A DNA stretch of 64,000 nucleotides from an uncultured Methylophilaceae bacterium (GCA_913009235.1 CAJVXS010000001.1:295960-359959), one strand, 5' to 3'. Positions 28,965 through 39,464 are shown, counted from the first letter of the stretch. Translations and numbers: made by a program. The notes: generated from the letters alone by a model not told the origin.

Positions 28965-30518
28965 ATGACAGATCAGGCACAGCCGGAAGTAGATAACGCA
29001 GACGAAACCCATGTTGATGAAAGTCATGTCATCACGGAGCGAAGAGACAAACTAAAAGCCCTGCGTGAGACGGCAAAGGCAACTAATACAGCGACATTCC
29101 CAAATGACTTTAAGCCGGAACATCAAGCCGCTGCATTGCATGCGCAATATGATGCGCTAGATAAAGAGACGCTAGATCCACAAGCTGTTCCAGCGGTAGT
29201 GGCTGGACGGATGATGCTAAAGCGTGTGATGGGTAAAGCCAGTTTTGCGACGGTTCAAGATGGAACTGGTCGTATTCAACTGTTTATTAGCAAGCAAAAC
29301 TTAACAGATGAAAACAGTGAAGCCATTTATGAGGCCTTTAAACATTGGGACTTAGGGGATATTATTGGCGCAAAAGGCGCTATGTTTAAAACTAAAACAG
29401 GTGAGCTGTCGATAAAAGTATCTGGGCTACGTTTGCTAACAAAGTCATTGCGCCCATTGCCTGAAAAATATCATGGCTTAAGTGACAAAGAAATAAAGTA
29501 TCGCCAACGCTATGTAGATTTAATTACCTCAGAAGAAACGCGCGACACTTTTAGGGCGCGTTCTAAAGTCATGTCTGCGATTCGCAGCTTTATGACGGGT
29601 AATGAATTCCTAGAAGTCGAAACACCGATGTTGCATCCAATACCAGGAGGCGCTTCTGCTAAACCATTTTCGACACATCATAATGCCCTTGACATGAAAA
29701 TGTTCTTACGTATCGCGCCAGAGTTGTATTTGAAGCGCCTAGTTGTTGGTGGTTTTGATCGTGTATTCGAGGTTAATCGGAGCTTCCGTAACGAAGGCTT
29801 AAGTGTTCGTCATAACCCTGAATTCACTATGATGGAGTTTTATGCGGCGTATACCGATTACCAATGGCTAATGGACTACACCGAACAATGTGTCCGTGCC
29901 GCAGTGATGGCTGTGCATGGCTCGGCCGTGATTAGTTATGATGGCAAAGAAGTCGACTTAAGCAAACCGTTTGAACGCTTAACAATTGTTGGTGCGATTC
30001 AGAAATACGCACCACAATATACGCTGGACCAATTGAATGATGCTGAATTTTTGCGTGCTGAAATACTAAAACATGGTGCGAAGCCATTCGACCATGCGGG
30101 ATTAGGTGCGTTGCAATTGGCCTTGTTTGAAGAGGTAGCAGAAAGCCAGCTATGGCAGCCAACGTACATTATTGATTATCCAGTCGAGGTTTCACCGCTA
30201 GCACGTACTTCTGATGACGACGCTACCGTCACTGAGCGTTTCGAACTCTTTATTACAGGACGTGAGATGGCTAATGGCTTTAGTGAGTTAAATGATGCTG
30301 AAGACCAGGCAGCACGCTTTCAAGCGCAAATGAAAGCCAAAGAAGCCGGTGATGATGAAGCGATGTATTATGACGCTGATTTTATTCGAGCACTTGAATA
30401 TGGTATGCCACCAACCGGTGGTTGTGGTATTGGCCTTGACCGTTTAGTTATGTTGATTACTGACAGCCCAAGCATTCGTGATGTGATTCTCTTCCCACAT
30501 ATGCGAGCAGAGGCTTAG
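28965..30518 (+). CDS. lysS: Lysyl-tRNA synthetase (class II)
   Basis: 517 residues. It charges tRNA-Lys. The N-terminal OB-fold anticodon-binding domain (about 70-170) includes [20 protein letters not shown]. The catalytic core has motif 1 around [15 protein letters not shown], motif 2 [19 protein letters not shown], and motif 3 [15 protein letters not shown] near the C-terminus. The first 30 residues form an acidic extension of the sort common in bacterial LysRS. It follows prfB, as in E. coli (prfB-lysS), although the Clc remnant intervenes. A terminator lies 46 bp after the stop. Confidence 0.98.
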   Translation: MTDQAQPEVDNADETHVDESHVITERRDKLKALRETAKATNTATFPNDFKPEHQAAALHAQYDALDKETLDPQAVPAVVAGRMMLKRVMGKASFATVQDGTGRIQLFISKQNLTDENSEAIYEAFKHWDLGDIIGAKGAMFKTKTGELSIKVSGLRLLTKSLRPLPEKYHGLSDKEIKYRQRYVDLITSEETRDTFRARSKVMSAIRSFMTGNEFLEVETPMLHPIPGGASAKPFSTHHNALDMKMFLRIAPELYLKRLVVGGFDRVFEVNRSFRNEGLSVRHNPEFTMMEFYAAYTDYQWLMDYTEQCVRAAVMAVHGSAVISYDGKEVDLSKPFERLTIVGAIQKYAPQYTLDQLNDAEFLRAEILKHGAKPFDHAGLGALQLALFEEVAESQLWQPTYIIDYPVEVSPLARTSDDDATVTERFELFITGREMANGFSELNDAEDQAARFQAQMKAKEAGDDEAMYYDADFIRALEYGMPPTGGCGIGLDRLVMLITDSPSIRDVILFPHMRAEA

Positions 30519-30564
30519 TTAAGCTTTATATAGGCCTCATGTTAAGTAAGCGCGTGACAATAAG

Positions 30565-30598
30565 AAAGCCAGTAACGAAGGTTAACTGGCTTTTTATT
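30565..30598 (+). terminator. Intrinsic terminator after lysS
   Basis: AAAGCCAGT (30565-30573) pairs with ACTGGCTTT (30585-30593), with inner AAC/GTT pairing possible, followed by TTATTTG. It isolates lysS from the Pho-regulated porin downstream. Confidence 0.7.
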
Positions 30599-30638
30599 TG
30601 TTGTAAATTTGTCACCTCTCCATTATTAGATTCATTGT

Positions 30639-30656
30639 TTGTCATAAAAGTGTCAT
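30639..30656 (+). promoter_or_regulatory. Pho box upstream of the OprP-like porin
   Basis: TTGTCAT-AAAA-GTGTCAT, the same 7-4-7 architecture and the same AAAA spacer as the pst operon site, one mismatch per half site from consensus. It lies 60 bp before the porin start. No strong -10 is obvious at the expected distance, but the architecture is distinctive and the gene product fits. Confidence 0.75.
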
Positions 30657-30716
30657 ATTAAAACCTCAAACTTACTCTCGCTGAAACAAAAGCCAATTTT
30701 TAACTAGGAGTAAATT

Positions 30717-32099
30717 TTGAAAAACTTTAAATCACGTAGCGTAGCTGCTGTAATATCAGCGGCATTAGCAATAAGCTTTTCTGGTAATGCATTAGCTGAT
30801 TCTACAGATGATATTGTTAATGCGCTGATTGCTAAAGGTGTGTTAACTGAAGAAGAAGGTTTTTTATTACTTAAAGGCCGTGTTGCTGAAAAAGAAATTC
30901 AGAAGAAGGCTGGCTCGACTGTAACAGCGGGGAAAAAAGGTTTGGCTGTGAAAAGTAACGATGGTCAATATTCAGCAAAAGTTGGTGGCCGTATACACAT
31001 AGAAGCAATGAGCCATAGCGGCGATGAAGGATTAACTAAACAAGCGACTGATGGTACGGATGTTCGTCGCTCACGTATCTACCTTAAAGGCCACGCAAAA
31101 GAAATTGAATATATTCTTGAAGCGGATTTGGCAGGTAACAAAGTCAGCATGAAAGATGTCTTTGTTGTTTATACTGGCATTGATAACTGGGACCTTACAG
31201 TTGGCAACCAAAAACATGCGATGACAATGGAAGTGCAAGAGAGCTCAAACGACATTATGTTTACCGAGCGCGGTATGACTTATGCATTATCAGTACCTTA
31301 CTTTGATCGTGCACTTGGTGTCAACGCTAAAGTTAAAGGTGAAACTTGGAACGTGCAAGGTGGTATCTACGGCGATCACTATGGTCCTGAGGAATCTGGT
31401 TCAGTTGATGAAGGTCACGGCTATGCTATCCGCGGCACAGTAACACCAGTATGGAATAAAAAAGAAGGCCAAATGGTTCACATCGGTGCTAGTTACGGTG
31501 TTCGTAGTGTGTCTGATGATACAAGAAAAATATCAGGTGGTGGTAAAGGTGACTTTGCTTACGAGACAACCAATGGTTCTAATTTGAAGCTGTTAGACAC
31601 ACCTGATATTACTGGTTTCGATAAAGTTAAATTGGCTGCTATTGAATTTGCAGCGATGAATGGGCCACTTTCATTCCAGGCTGAGTATCATAGGGCTAAC
31701 GTTGAAGGTACTAACGATTACGACTTTGACGCATGGTATGCAACAGTTGGTTACACATTAACGGGTGAGTCACGTTCATATAATCCAACAGATGGCGAGT
31801 TTAAACGTTTAAAACCTAAAAATGACTTTAGCTTTAAAAATGGAGGCTGGGGTGCTTGGGAAGTCGCTGCACGGTTGGACAGTCTTGACCTAAACGATGG
31901 CAATGGTGCAACTGCTATTACAGGCGGTGAAGGTGATCGTTACACATTAGCGCTAAATTGGTACTTGAACTACAATTGCCGCATCATGGCGGATTACTCA
32001 AAAATATATGACATCAACAATGGCCCTGTTAAAAGTAAAGCAGGTGGCGAAGCAGATGATGTTGATACATTGACAGTACGTGCACAATGGGCGTTCTAA
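30717..32099 (+). CDS. Phosphate-type porin, OprP/OprO family
   Basis: 460 residues from a TTG start with AGGAG 6 nt upstream. Signal peptide: basic MKNFKSR, hydrophobic core, predicted cleavage after GNALA. The mature N-terminus has the short helical segment VNALIAKGVLTEEEGFLLL seen in OprP-like porins, followed by beta strands beginning YSAKVGGRIHIEA and including DVRRSRIYLKGHAKE. It ends in VRAQWAF, with the terminal Phe expected for outer-membrane barrels. OprP forms anion-selective trimers that admit phosphate or polyphosphate under starvation. The upstream Pho box strongly supports phosphate control. Selectivity for phosphate over other anions is inferred, not shown. Confidence 0.85.
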   Translation: MKNFKSRSVAAVISAALAISFSGNALADSTDDIVNALIAKGVLTEEEGFLLLKGRVAEKEIQKKAGSTVTAGKKGLAVKSNDGQYSAKVGGRIHIEAMSHSGDEGLTKQATDGTDVRRSRIYLKGHAKEIEYILEADLAGNKVSMKDVFVVYTGIDNWDLTVGNQKHAMTMEVQESSNDIMFTERGMTYALSVPYFDRALGVNAKVKGETWNVQGGIYGDHYGPEESGSVDEGHGYAIRGTVTPVWNKKEGQMVHIGASYGVRSVSDDTRKISGGGKGDFAYETTNGSNLKLLDTPDITGFDKVKLAAIEFAAMNGPLSFQAEYHRANVEGTNDYDFDAWYATVGYTLTGESRSYNPTDGEFKRLKPKNDFSFKNGGWGAWEVAARLDSLDLNDGNGATAITGGEGDRYTLALNWYLNYNCRIMADYSKIYDINNGPVKSKAGGEADDVDTLTVRAQWAF

Positions 32100-32231
32100 T
32101 GTGAGTTAATTCTCATGTGTCTAAACATGTTTATTTGATAGCTTACTATTTTCGTGAAGTAGGGTGGCTAAGTAAGTCGTTATATATGATGGTTATAATT
32201 CTTAAAATTAATTTATAGGTAGTAATGGGAT

Positions 32232-33779
32232 ATGAAGCTTAAACTTTTTGATGATTTTAAATCTGATTTTACAGCCAGTATTGTCGTATTTTTTATTGCA
32301 TTACCATTATGTTTAGGTATTGCGCTGGCTTCTGGTGCGCCTTTATTCTCAGGAGTGATCGCTGGAATCGTTGGCGGTATTGTTGTTGGGGTTGCGAGTG
32401 GCTCCTCTTTGGGTGTGAGCGGGCCGGCAGCAGGTTTGACCGTGATTGTATTAACGGCTATTAGTACATTAGGCTCATTTGAATCAATTTTACTATCGAT
32501 TGTTTTAGCTGGTGTATTTCAACTGTTACTTGGTTTTATGGGGGCTGGGGTGATTGCTTACTTTTTCCCATCATCAGTGGTTAAAGGTATGCTTTCTGGT
32601 ATCGGGCTGCTGATTATTTTAAAGCAAATTCCACATGCGTTAGGCTATGACCTTGGGTTGGAGGGTAATGACTCTTTCATCTTGCCAGATGGCAGTAATA
32701 CCTTTACTGAAATCATAAGTGCCTTTGATCTCTTAACGCCAGGTGTAGTGCTCATTTCATTTATTTCACTATCCATGCTGATATTGTGGGAGGTGGTTCT
32801 TTCTAAAAAGCATAAGATTTTCCAAGTTATTCAAGGGCCAGTTGCCGTGGTTATGTTTGGAGTTTTGATGTCAAATTTGTATCAAAATGGCATGTTTGAT
32901 TTTGTGTTAGATTCTAGCCAAATGGTGAGTTTACCTATTGCAAATGGCTTGGCTAATTTCATTACATTTTTTACTTTTCCTGACTATTCACAAATAACAA
33001 ACGTGGAAATCTATAAGATTGCTTTTGTAATGGCGATTGTGGCGAGTTTGGAAACGCTTTTATGTGTAGAGGCGACGGATAAGCTAGACCCATATAAGCG
33101 TGTGACCCCAACAAACCAAGAGTTGAAAGCACAAGGCCTAGGCAATATGGTTTCAGGCTTAGTTGGAGGCCTGCCAGTTACGCAAGTGGTTGTACGGAGC
33201 GCTGCCAATATTGAATTCGGTGGAAAGACAAAACTGTCGGCTATTTTGCATGGTCTGTTTCTATTAGTGAGTGTGGTTACTATTGCGGAGTATTTAAACA
33301 TGATTCCACTAGCGAGTTTAGCAGCTATCTTGTTGATTTTGGGATATAAGCTTGTTAAACCAGCGCTATTTGTTGAGATGTATAAACTGGGATGGGAACA
33401 GTTTGTGCCTTTTGTTATTACAATTGTAGCGATTATTCTGATGGACTTGCTCAGAGGGATTACAGCGGGTTTGCTGGTGGGTATTTTCTTTACCTTATAT
33501 CATCGTTATAAATACTCACACTATGTTAAAGACATCATTACAGCAGAAGGTGGTAGGGATGTGCATCACATCGTGCTTGCAGAGCAGGTATCTTTTTTTA
33601 ATAAAGCCGATATCATTCAGTCTCTTGAAAAAGTGCCAGCTAAGGCTAAAGTGATTATTGACTGTATGCAGACTAAAGTGATTGAATACGATATACAAGA
33701 AGTAATCGATAATTACCAACTGCATGCGCCGCTTAAAGGCATTGAAGTAGAGCTGTGGTATAGAAACGATAATAATTAA
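32232..33779 (+). CDS. SulP-family anion transporter (probable bicarbonate)
   Basis: 515 residues. About 10-12 membrane helices, starting VVFFIALPLCLGIALASGAP, with the SulP signature region GVSGPAAGLTVIVL. A cytoplasmic STAS-like domain occupies about 430-515. SulP proteins carry sulfate, bicarbonate and other anions. The beta carbonic anhydrase 25 bp downstream suggests bicarbonate or inorganic carbon rather than sulfate. A TATAAT hexamer lies at 32194-32199, 33 bp upstream, without a good -35. In a methylotroph such a pair could support carboxylation reactions; that link is inference. Confidence 0.88.
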   Translation: MKLKLFDDFKSDFTASIVVFFIALPLCLGIALASGAPLFSGVIAGIVGGIVVGVASGSSLGVSGPAAGLTVIVLTAISTLGSFESILLSIVLAGVFQLLLGFMGAGVIAYFFPSSVVKGMLSGIGLLIILKQIPHALGYDLGLEGNDSFILPDGSNTFTEIISAFDLLTPGVVLISFISLSMLILWEVVLSKKHKIFQVIQGPVAVVMFGVLMSNLYQNGMFDFVLDSSQMVSLPIANGLANFITFFTFPDYSQITNVEIYKIAFVMAIVASLETLLCVEATDKLDPYKRVTPTNQELKAQGLGNMVSGLVGGLPVTQVVVRSAANIEFGGKTKLSAILHGLFLLVSVVTIAEYLNMIPLASLAAILLILGYKLVKPALFVEMYKLGWEQFVPFVITIVAIILMDLLRGITAGLLVGIFFTLYHRYKYSHYVKDIITAEGGRDVHHIVLAEQVSFFNKADIIQSLEKVPAKAKVIIDCMQTKVIEYDIQEVIDNYQLHAPLKGIEVELWYRNDNN

Positions 33780-33804
33780 CTTTGACTGATAGGAATTTAT
33801 TGAT

Positions 33805-34461
33805 ATGTATAATCGCCCATTATTGGATCGTGATAAGCTGACGCCACAAGAAGTACTTGAAATTCTGGTGGAAGGCAATGAGCGTTTCACGAACGAAATT
33901 GAAACACATAAAGACTTTAAGTCATTGATTAATTTAACTAAGAATCAGCAACACCCCTTTGTGTCCGTATTAAGTTGTAGTGATTCACGAGCACCAGTTG
34001 AGTTATTGTTTGATCAAGCACTAGGGGATGTCTTTAGTGTGCGTTTAGCGGGTAATATCGCTTCAGATGAAGGTGTTGGTAGCTTGGAGTTCGGTAGTAA
34101 ATACTTAGGTGCGAAGTTAATTGTGGTGATGGGGCATACGAGTTGCGGTGGCGTTAAAGCAGCCTGTGACGATTTTAAAGATGGGTATATTGGTGAAATT
34201 GTGAATATGATTAAACCGTCTATTCGATATGAGAAAACAGTTAAGGGCGCTGACCAGCGCACCTCTAAGAATGCTGACTTTGTACAAAAAGTTTGTGATT
34301 TAAATGTGAAGCACCAAATAGAAAGCATATTACGTTGTAGTGATATTTTAGAAGGTATGATACAAGCGAAAGAGATTGGTATCATTGGCGCTGTCTATGA
34401 CCTATCTACAGGTAAGGTGAGGTTTATGGAGGAAACGGCTATCGGTTTCCAGCCTACGTGA
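33805..34461 (+). CDS. can: Beta-class carbonic anhydrase
   Basis: 218 residues. It interconverts carbon dioxide and bicarbonate. Zinc ligands can be placed: Cys in SCSDSRAPVEL with the adjacent catalytic Asp-Arg dyad, then His and Cys in VMGHTSCGGVKAA. The FSVRLAGNIASDEGVGSLEF segment is typical of the family. No signal peptide, so cytoplasmic. Co-oriented and 25 bp after the SulP gene, most likely one transcript, providing a transport plus hydration module. A long bidirectional terminator follows and separates it from the convergent isc operon. Confidence 0.92.
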   Translation: MYNRPLLDRDKLTPQEVLEILVEGNERFTNEIETHKDFKSLINLTKNQQHPFVSVLSCSDSRAPVELLFDQALGDVFSVRLAGNIASDEGVGSLEFGSKYLGAKLIVVMGHTSCGGVKAACDDFKDGYIGEIVNMIKPSIRYEKTVKGADQRTSKNADFVQKVCDLNVKHQIESILRCSDILEGMIQAKEIGIIGAVYDLSTGKVRFMEETAIGFQPT

Positions 34462-34483
34462 TAGGAAGTAGTGTAAAACTGCA

Positions 34484-34519
34484 CAATAAAAAAGGTGGTC
34501 TTGGCCACCTTTTTTATTG
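34484..34519. terminator. Bidirectional terminator between can and fdx
   Basis: A perfect 15-bp inverted repeat, CAATAAAAAAGGTGG (34484-34498) with CCACCTTTTTTATTG (34505-34519), around a 6-nt loop. The A-run and T-run flank a GC core on both strands, so it can end both the plus-strand can transcript and the minus-strand isc transcript. Confidence 0.9.
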
Positions 34520-34542
34520 TTGACTCAAACTGAATCTTTGAT

Positions 34543-34890
34543 TTAATCTTTATGGTGGCCTTCTTTTGCCATGTTAATTGAGTACTTAGGAATTTCCACG
34601 ACTAAATCAGTTTCTCCAACAATCGCTTGGCAAGAAAGTCGTGATTCCGGTTCTAACCCCCATGCTTTATCAAGTAAGTCATCCTCGTCTTCTGCTGCTT
34701 CATTCAGTGTGATATAACCTTCACGCACGACTACGTGACAAGTGGTGCAAGCACATACTTGGTCGCAGGCGTGGTCCATGTCAATATCATTGTCTAGCAA
34801 GTTCTGACAAATAGATTCGCCTTCTTTTGCCTCAAAGGCAGCGCCCTCTGGGCAAAGTTCTACGTGTGGTAATACAATTATTTGTGCCAT
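34543..34890 (-). CDS. fdx: ISC-system [2Fe-2S] ferredoxin
   Basis: 115 residues, adrenodoxin-type ferredoxin. Cluster cysteines are arranged C-x5-C-x2-C in HACDQVCACTTCHVVV, with the fourth in SRLSCQAI; one extra Cys lies between them. It donates electrons for cluster assembly on IscU and is the last gene of the isc operon. It is 36 bp after hscA and ends near the bidirectional terminator. The C-terminal EIPKYSINMA segment matches the family. Confidence 0.95.
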   Translation of the reverse strand: MAQIIVLPHVELCPEGAAFEAKEGESICQNLLDNDIDMDHACDQVCACTTCHVVVREGYITLNEAAEDEDDLLDKAWGLEPESRLSCQAIVGETDLVVEIPKYSINMAKEGHHKD

Positions 34891-34926
34891 TTATTTCTTC
34901 TCTATTTCTATATTAAGTACTCTTGT

Positions 34927-36828
34927 TTAAAGATTCACTTCATCAATGTTTTGGCCAGCTAATGCGCGACTAACACTCACATCCATACGTTTGGCAGCAA
35001 ACTGTTCCGTTGCCTTATTAAGCGCTTCTGTCGCATCATGAATAGCATGGTTATCTTCGGTGTTTAGTAAGTCCTCTAATGTGGCAATCGCACTGTTGAT
35101 TGGGCTTTTTTCTTCTGCACTCAGTAAGTGACCATCTTGTTCTAATGCAGCGTTAATGGCATTCGCCAAGCGGATTGCATCCACTTTTGCTTCTGCTAAT
35201 GCGCGTGCTAGTTTGTCAGTTTCTGCTGACCCAAATGTTGATTTCAATATATTGCTGATTTCATCCTCGCTTAAGCCATAAGATGGTTTAACCGTAATGT
35301 TAGCTTCAATGCCTGTGGTTTCTTCTTTAGCAGTAACAGAAAGCAATCCATCTGCATCGACTTGAAAGGTAACCCGTATTCGCGCAGCACCGGCTACCAT
35401 CGGTGGAATGCCACGCAGTTCAAACTGTGCTAATGAGCGGCACGCGCTGACTAAATCCCGTTCACCTTGTAGTACATGAATACTCATAGCAGTTTGGCCA
35501 TCTTTAAACGTAGTGAAATCCTGTGCACGTGCTACAGGTAACGTTGAATTACGTGGAATCACTTTTTCTACCAAGCCACCCATGGTCTCTAAACCTAGAG
35601 AAAGCGGTGTGACGTCGAGCAATAGCAAGTGTTCATCACCACGGTTGCCAGCTAGTACATTGGCCTGAATGGCGGCACCTAGTGCAACGACTTTATCAGG
35701 GTCCAAGTTAGTTAATGGCTCTTGCTCGAAGAATGCTTGTACTGCATGACGCACATGCGGCATACGTGTCGCACCACCAACCATGACAACGCCCTTAATG
35801 TCTTCTAAATCCAAACTGGCATCACGCATGGCTTTGCGCATTGGGCTCAGTGTTTTATTCACTAGGTTTTGTGTTAACTCTACCAAAGCATCTGCTGTTA
35901 GCATGATATTGACAGCATAATTATTACTTAAAGTACAAGAGATTTGTGTTTCGTGATTATCGGTCAGCCATTCTTTCGCCTGACGTGCTTTTGTTAATAA
36001 TAAGCGTGTGTCTCCCTCATTGAGCGGACTTAAACTTGGACCTGACTCGCGGATATTCTCTAATATCCAGCAATAAATACGGTAGTCAAAGTCATCACCA
36101 CCTAATTCAGAATCCCCGTTAGTCGCAAGCACTTCAAAGATACCTTTTGATAAACGTAAAATACTGACATCAAATGTGCCGCCACCTAAGTCATATATAA
36201 CATAAACACCTTCAGAGGCATTGTCTAGGCCATAAGCCACTGCGGCTGATGTTGGTTCGTTTAATAAGCGCAGTACGTGCAATCCTGCAATGCGCGCGGC
36301 ATCTTTAGTCGCTTGGCGTTGTGCATCATCAAAGTAAGCTGGAACGGTAATGACCGCACCCGTTAATTCACCACCTAAGGCTTTCTCAGCACGTGTTTTC
36401 AGTGATTTTAAAATCTCTGCAGAAATCTCTACAGGGCTTTTTAAACCAGCACGTGTTTTAAGTTGTAGTTGGCCTTGTGATGCATCATCAGATGTACTGC
36501 TGTTCACGAAGTGATAAGGGATGTGGGCTTGATCGGCAATATCTTTTAAGCTACGCCCCATAAAGCGTTTGACGGAAGCAATCGTATTAATCGGGTCCTC
36601 ACTTTGTTGCGCTTGAGCTTGATGGCCTACAATGATTTTGCCATCTTGTATATATCGGACAACAGATGGTAGCAAGGCATGACCATGCGTATCTTGTAGC
36701 ACCGTACTCACGCCACTACGTACAGTAGCCACTAATGAGTTTGTTGTGCCTAGATCGATGCCGATTGCCAGCTTGTGCTGGTGCGGTTCGGCACTCATGC
36801 CAGGTTCGGAAATTTGTAGTAATGCCAT
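34927..36828 (-). CDS. hscA: Fe-S assembly chaperone HscA
   Basis: 633 residues, a specialised Hsp70. The ATPase domain begins [15 protein letters not shown] and includes [33 protein letters not shown] and [14 protein letters not shown]. The substrate domain follows the linker [18 protein letters not shown]. HscA with HscB binds IscU and drives cluster transfer to apo-proteins. The start overlaps the hscB stop by one base. DnaK is the alternative, but the isc neighbourhood and the substrate-domain divergence settle it. Confidence 0.96.
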   Translation of the reverse strand: MALLQISEPGMSAEPHQHKLAIGIDLGTTNSLVATVRSGVSTVLQDTHGHALLPSVVRYIQDGKIIVGHQAQAQQSEDPINTIASVKRFMGRSLKDIADQAHIPYHFVNSSTSDDASQGQLQLKTRAGLKSPVEISAEILKSLKTRAEKALGGELTGAVITVPAYFDDAQRQATKDAARIAGLHVLRLLNEPTSAAVAYGLDNASEGVYVIYDLGGGTFDVSILRLSKGIFEVLATNGDSELGGDDFDYRIYCWILENIRESGPSLSPLNEGDTRLLLTKARQAKEWLTDNHETQISCTLSNNYAVNIMLTADALVELTQNLVNKTLSPMRKAMRDASLDLEDIKGVVMVGGATRMPHVRHAVQAFFEQEPLTNLDPDKVVALGAAIQANVLAGNRGDEHLLLLDVTPLSLGLETMGGLVEKVIPRNSTLPVARAQDFTTFKDGQTAMSIHVLQGERDLVSACRSLAQFELRGIPPMVAGAARIRVTFQVDADGLLSVTAKEETTGIEANITVKPSYGLSEDEISNILKSTFGSAETDKLARALAEAKVDAIRLANAINAALEQDGHLLSAEEKSPINSAIATLEDLLNTEDNHAIHDATEALNKATEQFAAKRMDVSVSRALAGQNIDEVNL

Positions 36829-37349
36829 TAGTCTTCTATTTGCGTGATGGCTTTATTAATGTCTTCACATACTTTATCTATAAATATAAGTTTACGAGTT
36901 GTGTCAGTCGCCGCAACTAAATGATGATTCTTATCAAACATTGTAGTGAGTTCAGTCGTCAGCACTTTGGCTTCTTGTCGCATTTTCTTCGTCAAATCAT
37001 CTAACCCATTCACGTCTTTTGCTGTTTTAAGATCTTCTAATGATTCGCGCCACTCCATTTGTTGCACCAAAAAATCAACAGGCATCGCTGTATTGGTTTC
37101 TTGTGTTGCATTAATGTCATTGAGTGATAGTAGATATTTTGCACGAGAGGCTGGATTTTTGAGCGTTTGATAGGCTTTATTCGCTAATGTTGCTACTTGC
37201 ATTGATTGCAGCCTTTCAGCAGATGATGTCGTCACGAAGCGATCAGGGTGTGCCGCAGATTGAATCTTGCGGTAGCGGCTTTCTAATACAGATAAGTCGA
37301 TGGCAAATGTTTCAGCGAGTGCAAACAGCTCAAAATAGTTTTGGTTCAT
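36828..37349 (-). CDS. hscB: Fe-S co-chaperone HscB
   Basis: 173 residues. The J domain spans about 1-75, beginning [15 protein letters not shown], with the HPD motif in [10 protein letters not shown]. The C-terminal three-helix domain (about 85-170) binds IscU; it contains [18 protein letters not shown]. HscB stimulates HscA ATPase and delivers IscU. It overlaps iscA by four bases (ATGA) upstream and hscA by one base downstream, so the three are tightly coupled. Confidence 0.95.
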   Translation of the reverse strand: MNQNYFELFALAETFAIDLSVLESRYRKIQSAAHPDRFVTTSSAERLQSMQVATLANKAYQTLKNPASRAKYLLSLNDINATQETNTAMPVDFLVQQMEWRESLEDLKTAKDVNGLDDLTKKMRQEAKVLTTELTTMFDKNHHLVAATDTTRKLIFIDKVCEDINKAITQIED

Positions 37350-37669
37350 ACTGTAAAGCTTTCACCGCAGCCACATTCATCAGCTACGTTAGGGTTGTTA
37401 AACTTAAAACCTTCATTTAAGCCTTCTTTGGTAAAGTCTAATTCCGTGCCATCAATGTAGACCAAGCTTTTAGGGTCAACAATCACCTTAACACCATGGC
37501 ACTCAAATGCCATGTCTTCTTCTGCCATCTCATCAACAAATTCTAATGTGTAAGCCATGCCTGAGCAGCCTGTTGTTTTAACACCTAGGCGCAGGCCAAC
37601 CCCTTTGCCACGATTAGCAAGGAATTTTTCTACACGGCCAGCTGCTGCCGGGGTCAAACTAATTGCCAT
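37346..37669 (-). CDS. iscA: Iron-sulfur assembly protein IscA
   Basis: 107 residues, A-type carrier. The three conserved cysteines are present: one in [14 protein letters not shown] and two in the C-terminal DECGCGESF. It carries iron or a cluster to targets, notably [4Fe-4S] maturation. One base separates it from iscU upstream, and its stop overlaps the hscB start (ATGA). Confidence 0.96.
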   Translation of the reverse strand: MAISLTPAAAGRVEKFLANRGKGVGLRLGVKTTGCSGMAYTLEFVDEMAEEDMAFECHGVKVIVDPKSLVYIDGTELDFTKEGLNEGFKFNNPNVADECGCGESFTV

Positions 37670-37670
37670 A

Positions 37671-38069
37671 TTACTTAACCCCTTTTACAGCAGCTTGTTT
37701 CTCTCTAATATCAGCAACCGCCGCTTTAATCGCATCTTCTGCTAATACTGAACAGTGAATTTTTACTGGTGGTAAAGCTAACTCTTCAGCAATCGCTGAG
37801 TTTTTGATTTCGTAAGCTTGATCCACTGTTTTTCCTTTTAACCACTCTGTCACGAGTGAGCTGGAAGCAATTGCTGAACCGCAGCCGTAAGTTTTAAACT
37901 TAGCGTCCTCGATTAAGCCGGAGTCATCCACTTTAATCATTAATTTCATTACATCACCACAAGCTGGTGCACCGACCATGCCAGTACCAACATTAGGGTC
38001 ATTTTTATCTAAAGAACCTACGTTACGTGGGTTCTCGTAATGATCTAGAACCTTGTCTGAATATGCCAT
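37671..38069 (-). CDS. iscU: Fe-S cluster scaffold IscU
   Basis: 132 residues from ATG 38069, which has GGAG 7 nt upstream and gives the canonical [16 protein letters not shown] start; a longer upstream frame is spurious. The three scaffold cysteines and the Asp are visible: [22 protein letters not shown] and [11 protein letters not shown]. The LPPVK motif, which HscA binds, is also present. Clusters are built here from sulfur supplied by IscS. The 148-bp gap to iscS contains an inverted repeat that looks like an intergenic element. Confidence 0.97.
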   Translation of the reverse strand: MAYSDKVLDHYENPRNVGSLDKNDPNVGTGMVGAPACGDVMKLMIKVDDSGLIEDAKFKTYGCGSAIASSSLVTEWLKGKTVDQAYEIKNSAIAEELALPPVKIHCSVLAEDAIKAAVADIREKQAAVKGVK

Positions 38070-38123
38070 TTTACTTCTCCTATGTGTAATTAAAATACTT
38101 TGCAAACTCTGCGTTAGATTTCC

Positions 38124-38151
38124 TTGCCGTACTAAGTACAGTCTTCGGCAA
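38124..38151. repeat. Inverted repeat in the iscS-iscU gap
   Basis: TTGCCG (38124-38129) and CGGCAA (38146-38151) enclose TACTAAGTACAGTCTT, itself containing the palindromic GTACTTAGTAC-like core. The surrounding 70 bp are more GC-rich than the flanks and interrupt an otherwise tightly packed operon. The style resembles short dispersed intergenic repeats of betaproteobacteria. Only one copy is in this window, so dispersal is unproven. Confidence 0.35.
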
Positions 38152-38217
38152 CCCAACTAGGTTTTGCTTCTTATTTTAATAAAATTCTAAAACCTTAATT
38201 TAAAACTAAATGCTGAC

Positions 38218-39429
38218 TTAGTGCTCAGCCCACTTTACTTTAGAGATGTCGATACCATCTTGGAACATTTCCCAAAGTGGTGATAACTCACGTAGCTTAC
38301 CAATTTTATTAGCTAGCAACTCGACCGTGTAATCTACGTCAGCTTCAGTCGTAAAACGACCAATTGAGAAGCGAATTGAACTATGTGCTAACTCATCTGT
38401 ACGACCAAGCGCACGTAATACATAGCTTGGCTCTAAGCTGGCGGATGTACAAGCAGAACCACTTGAAACTGCAATGCCTTTAATCGCCATAATGAGTGAC
38501 TCACCTTCAACATAATTAAAGCTGATGTTGAGGTTGTGTGGCACACGCTTTGTTAAGTCGCCATTTACATAAGTCTCTTCAATTTTTTGCAAGCCGTTTA
38601 GTAGTCTGTCGTGTAGTGTGCGAATGCGTGTATTCTCTTCTACCATTTCTAAACGTGCGATTCTAAATGCTTCACCCATGCCCACAATTTGATGCGGTGC
38701 TAACGTACCAGAGCGCATGCCGCGTTCATGGCCACCACCGTGCATTTGTGCTTCGATTCGGATTCGTGGTTTACGACGGACATACAATGCGCCGATACCT
38801 TTAGGGCCGTATGTTTTGTGTGCAGAGAAACTCATTAAATCAACAGGCAGTTTTGCCAGGTCAATTTCAATTTTTCCAGTTGCTTGTGCAGCATCTACAT
38901 GGAAAATAATGCCGTTTTTACGACAGATATCACCGATTGCTTCAATGTCTTGAATTACACCAATTTCATTGTTCACCAACATCACAGAAGCCAGCACAGT
39001 ATCAGGTTGAATCGCTACTTTAAAATCTTCGATGTCGACTAGACCGTCATCATTAGGTTCTAAGAATGTTGCAGTAAAGCCTTGGCGCTCTAATTCACGC
39101 ACAGGGTCAATCACCGCCTTATGCTCAGTCGCTAACGTGATGATGTGTTTACCTTTGCCGCTATAAAAGTTAGCAGCGCCTTTAATTGCAAGGTTGTCAG
39201 ATTCAGTTGCACCTGATGTCCACACGATTTCACGTGGGTCTGCATTAACGAGTTTCGCCACTTCTTCACGTGCATTCTCTACTGCTTTTTCTGCTGTCCA
39301 ACCGTAAGGGTGGCTACGCGAAGCGGGGTTGCCATACGACTCTGTTAAGTATGGAATCATTTTCTTAGCGACACGTGGGTCAACTGGTGTTGTTGCAGAG
39401 TAGTCTAAATAAATTGGCATTCTATCCAT
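38218..39429 (-). CDS. iscS: Cysteine desulfurase IscS
   Basis: 403 residues, essentially the E. coli length. PLP-dependent; it removes sulfur from cysteine for Fe-S clusters, thiamine and tRNA thiolation. The N-terminus is [17 protein letters not shown]. The PLP lysine is in [17 protein letters not shown], and the catalytic loop cysteine is in [17 protein letters not shown]. The C-terminal extension ending KVKWAEH is the IscU-binding tail of true IscS. Two close starts exist (39429 and 39420). Upstream is a second, shorter desulfurase gene. Confidence 0.97.
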   Translation of the reverse strand: MDRMPIYLDYSATTPVDPRVAKKMIPYLTESYGNPASRSHPYGWTAEKAVENAREEVAKLVNADPREIVWTSGATESDNLAIKGAANFYSGKGKHIITLATEHKAVIDPVRELERQGFTATFLEPNDDGLVDIEDFKVAIQPDTVLASVMLVNNEIGVIQDIEAIGDICRKNGIIFHVDAAQATGKIEIDLAKLPVDLMSFSAHKTYGPKGIGALYVRRKPRIRIEAQMHGGGHERGMRSGTLAPHQIVGMGEAFRIARLEMVEENTRIRTLHDRLLNGLQKIEETYVNGDLTKRVPHNLNISFNYVEGESLIMAIKGIAVSSGSACTSASLEPSYVLRALGRTDELAHSSIRFSIGRFTTEADVDYTVELLANKIGKLRELSPLWEMFQDGIDISKVKWAEH

Positions 39430-39464
39430 ATTGCGTTTTACTTCCTTTAGTTAATATTGTTTAT

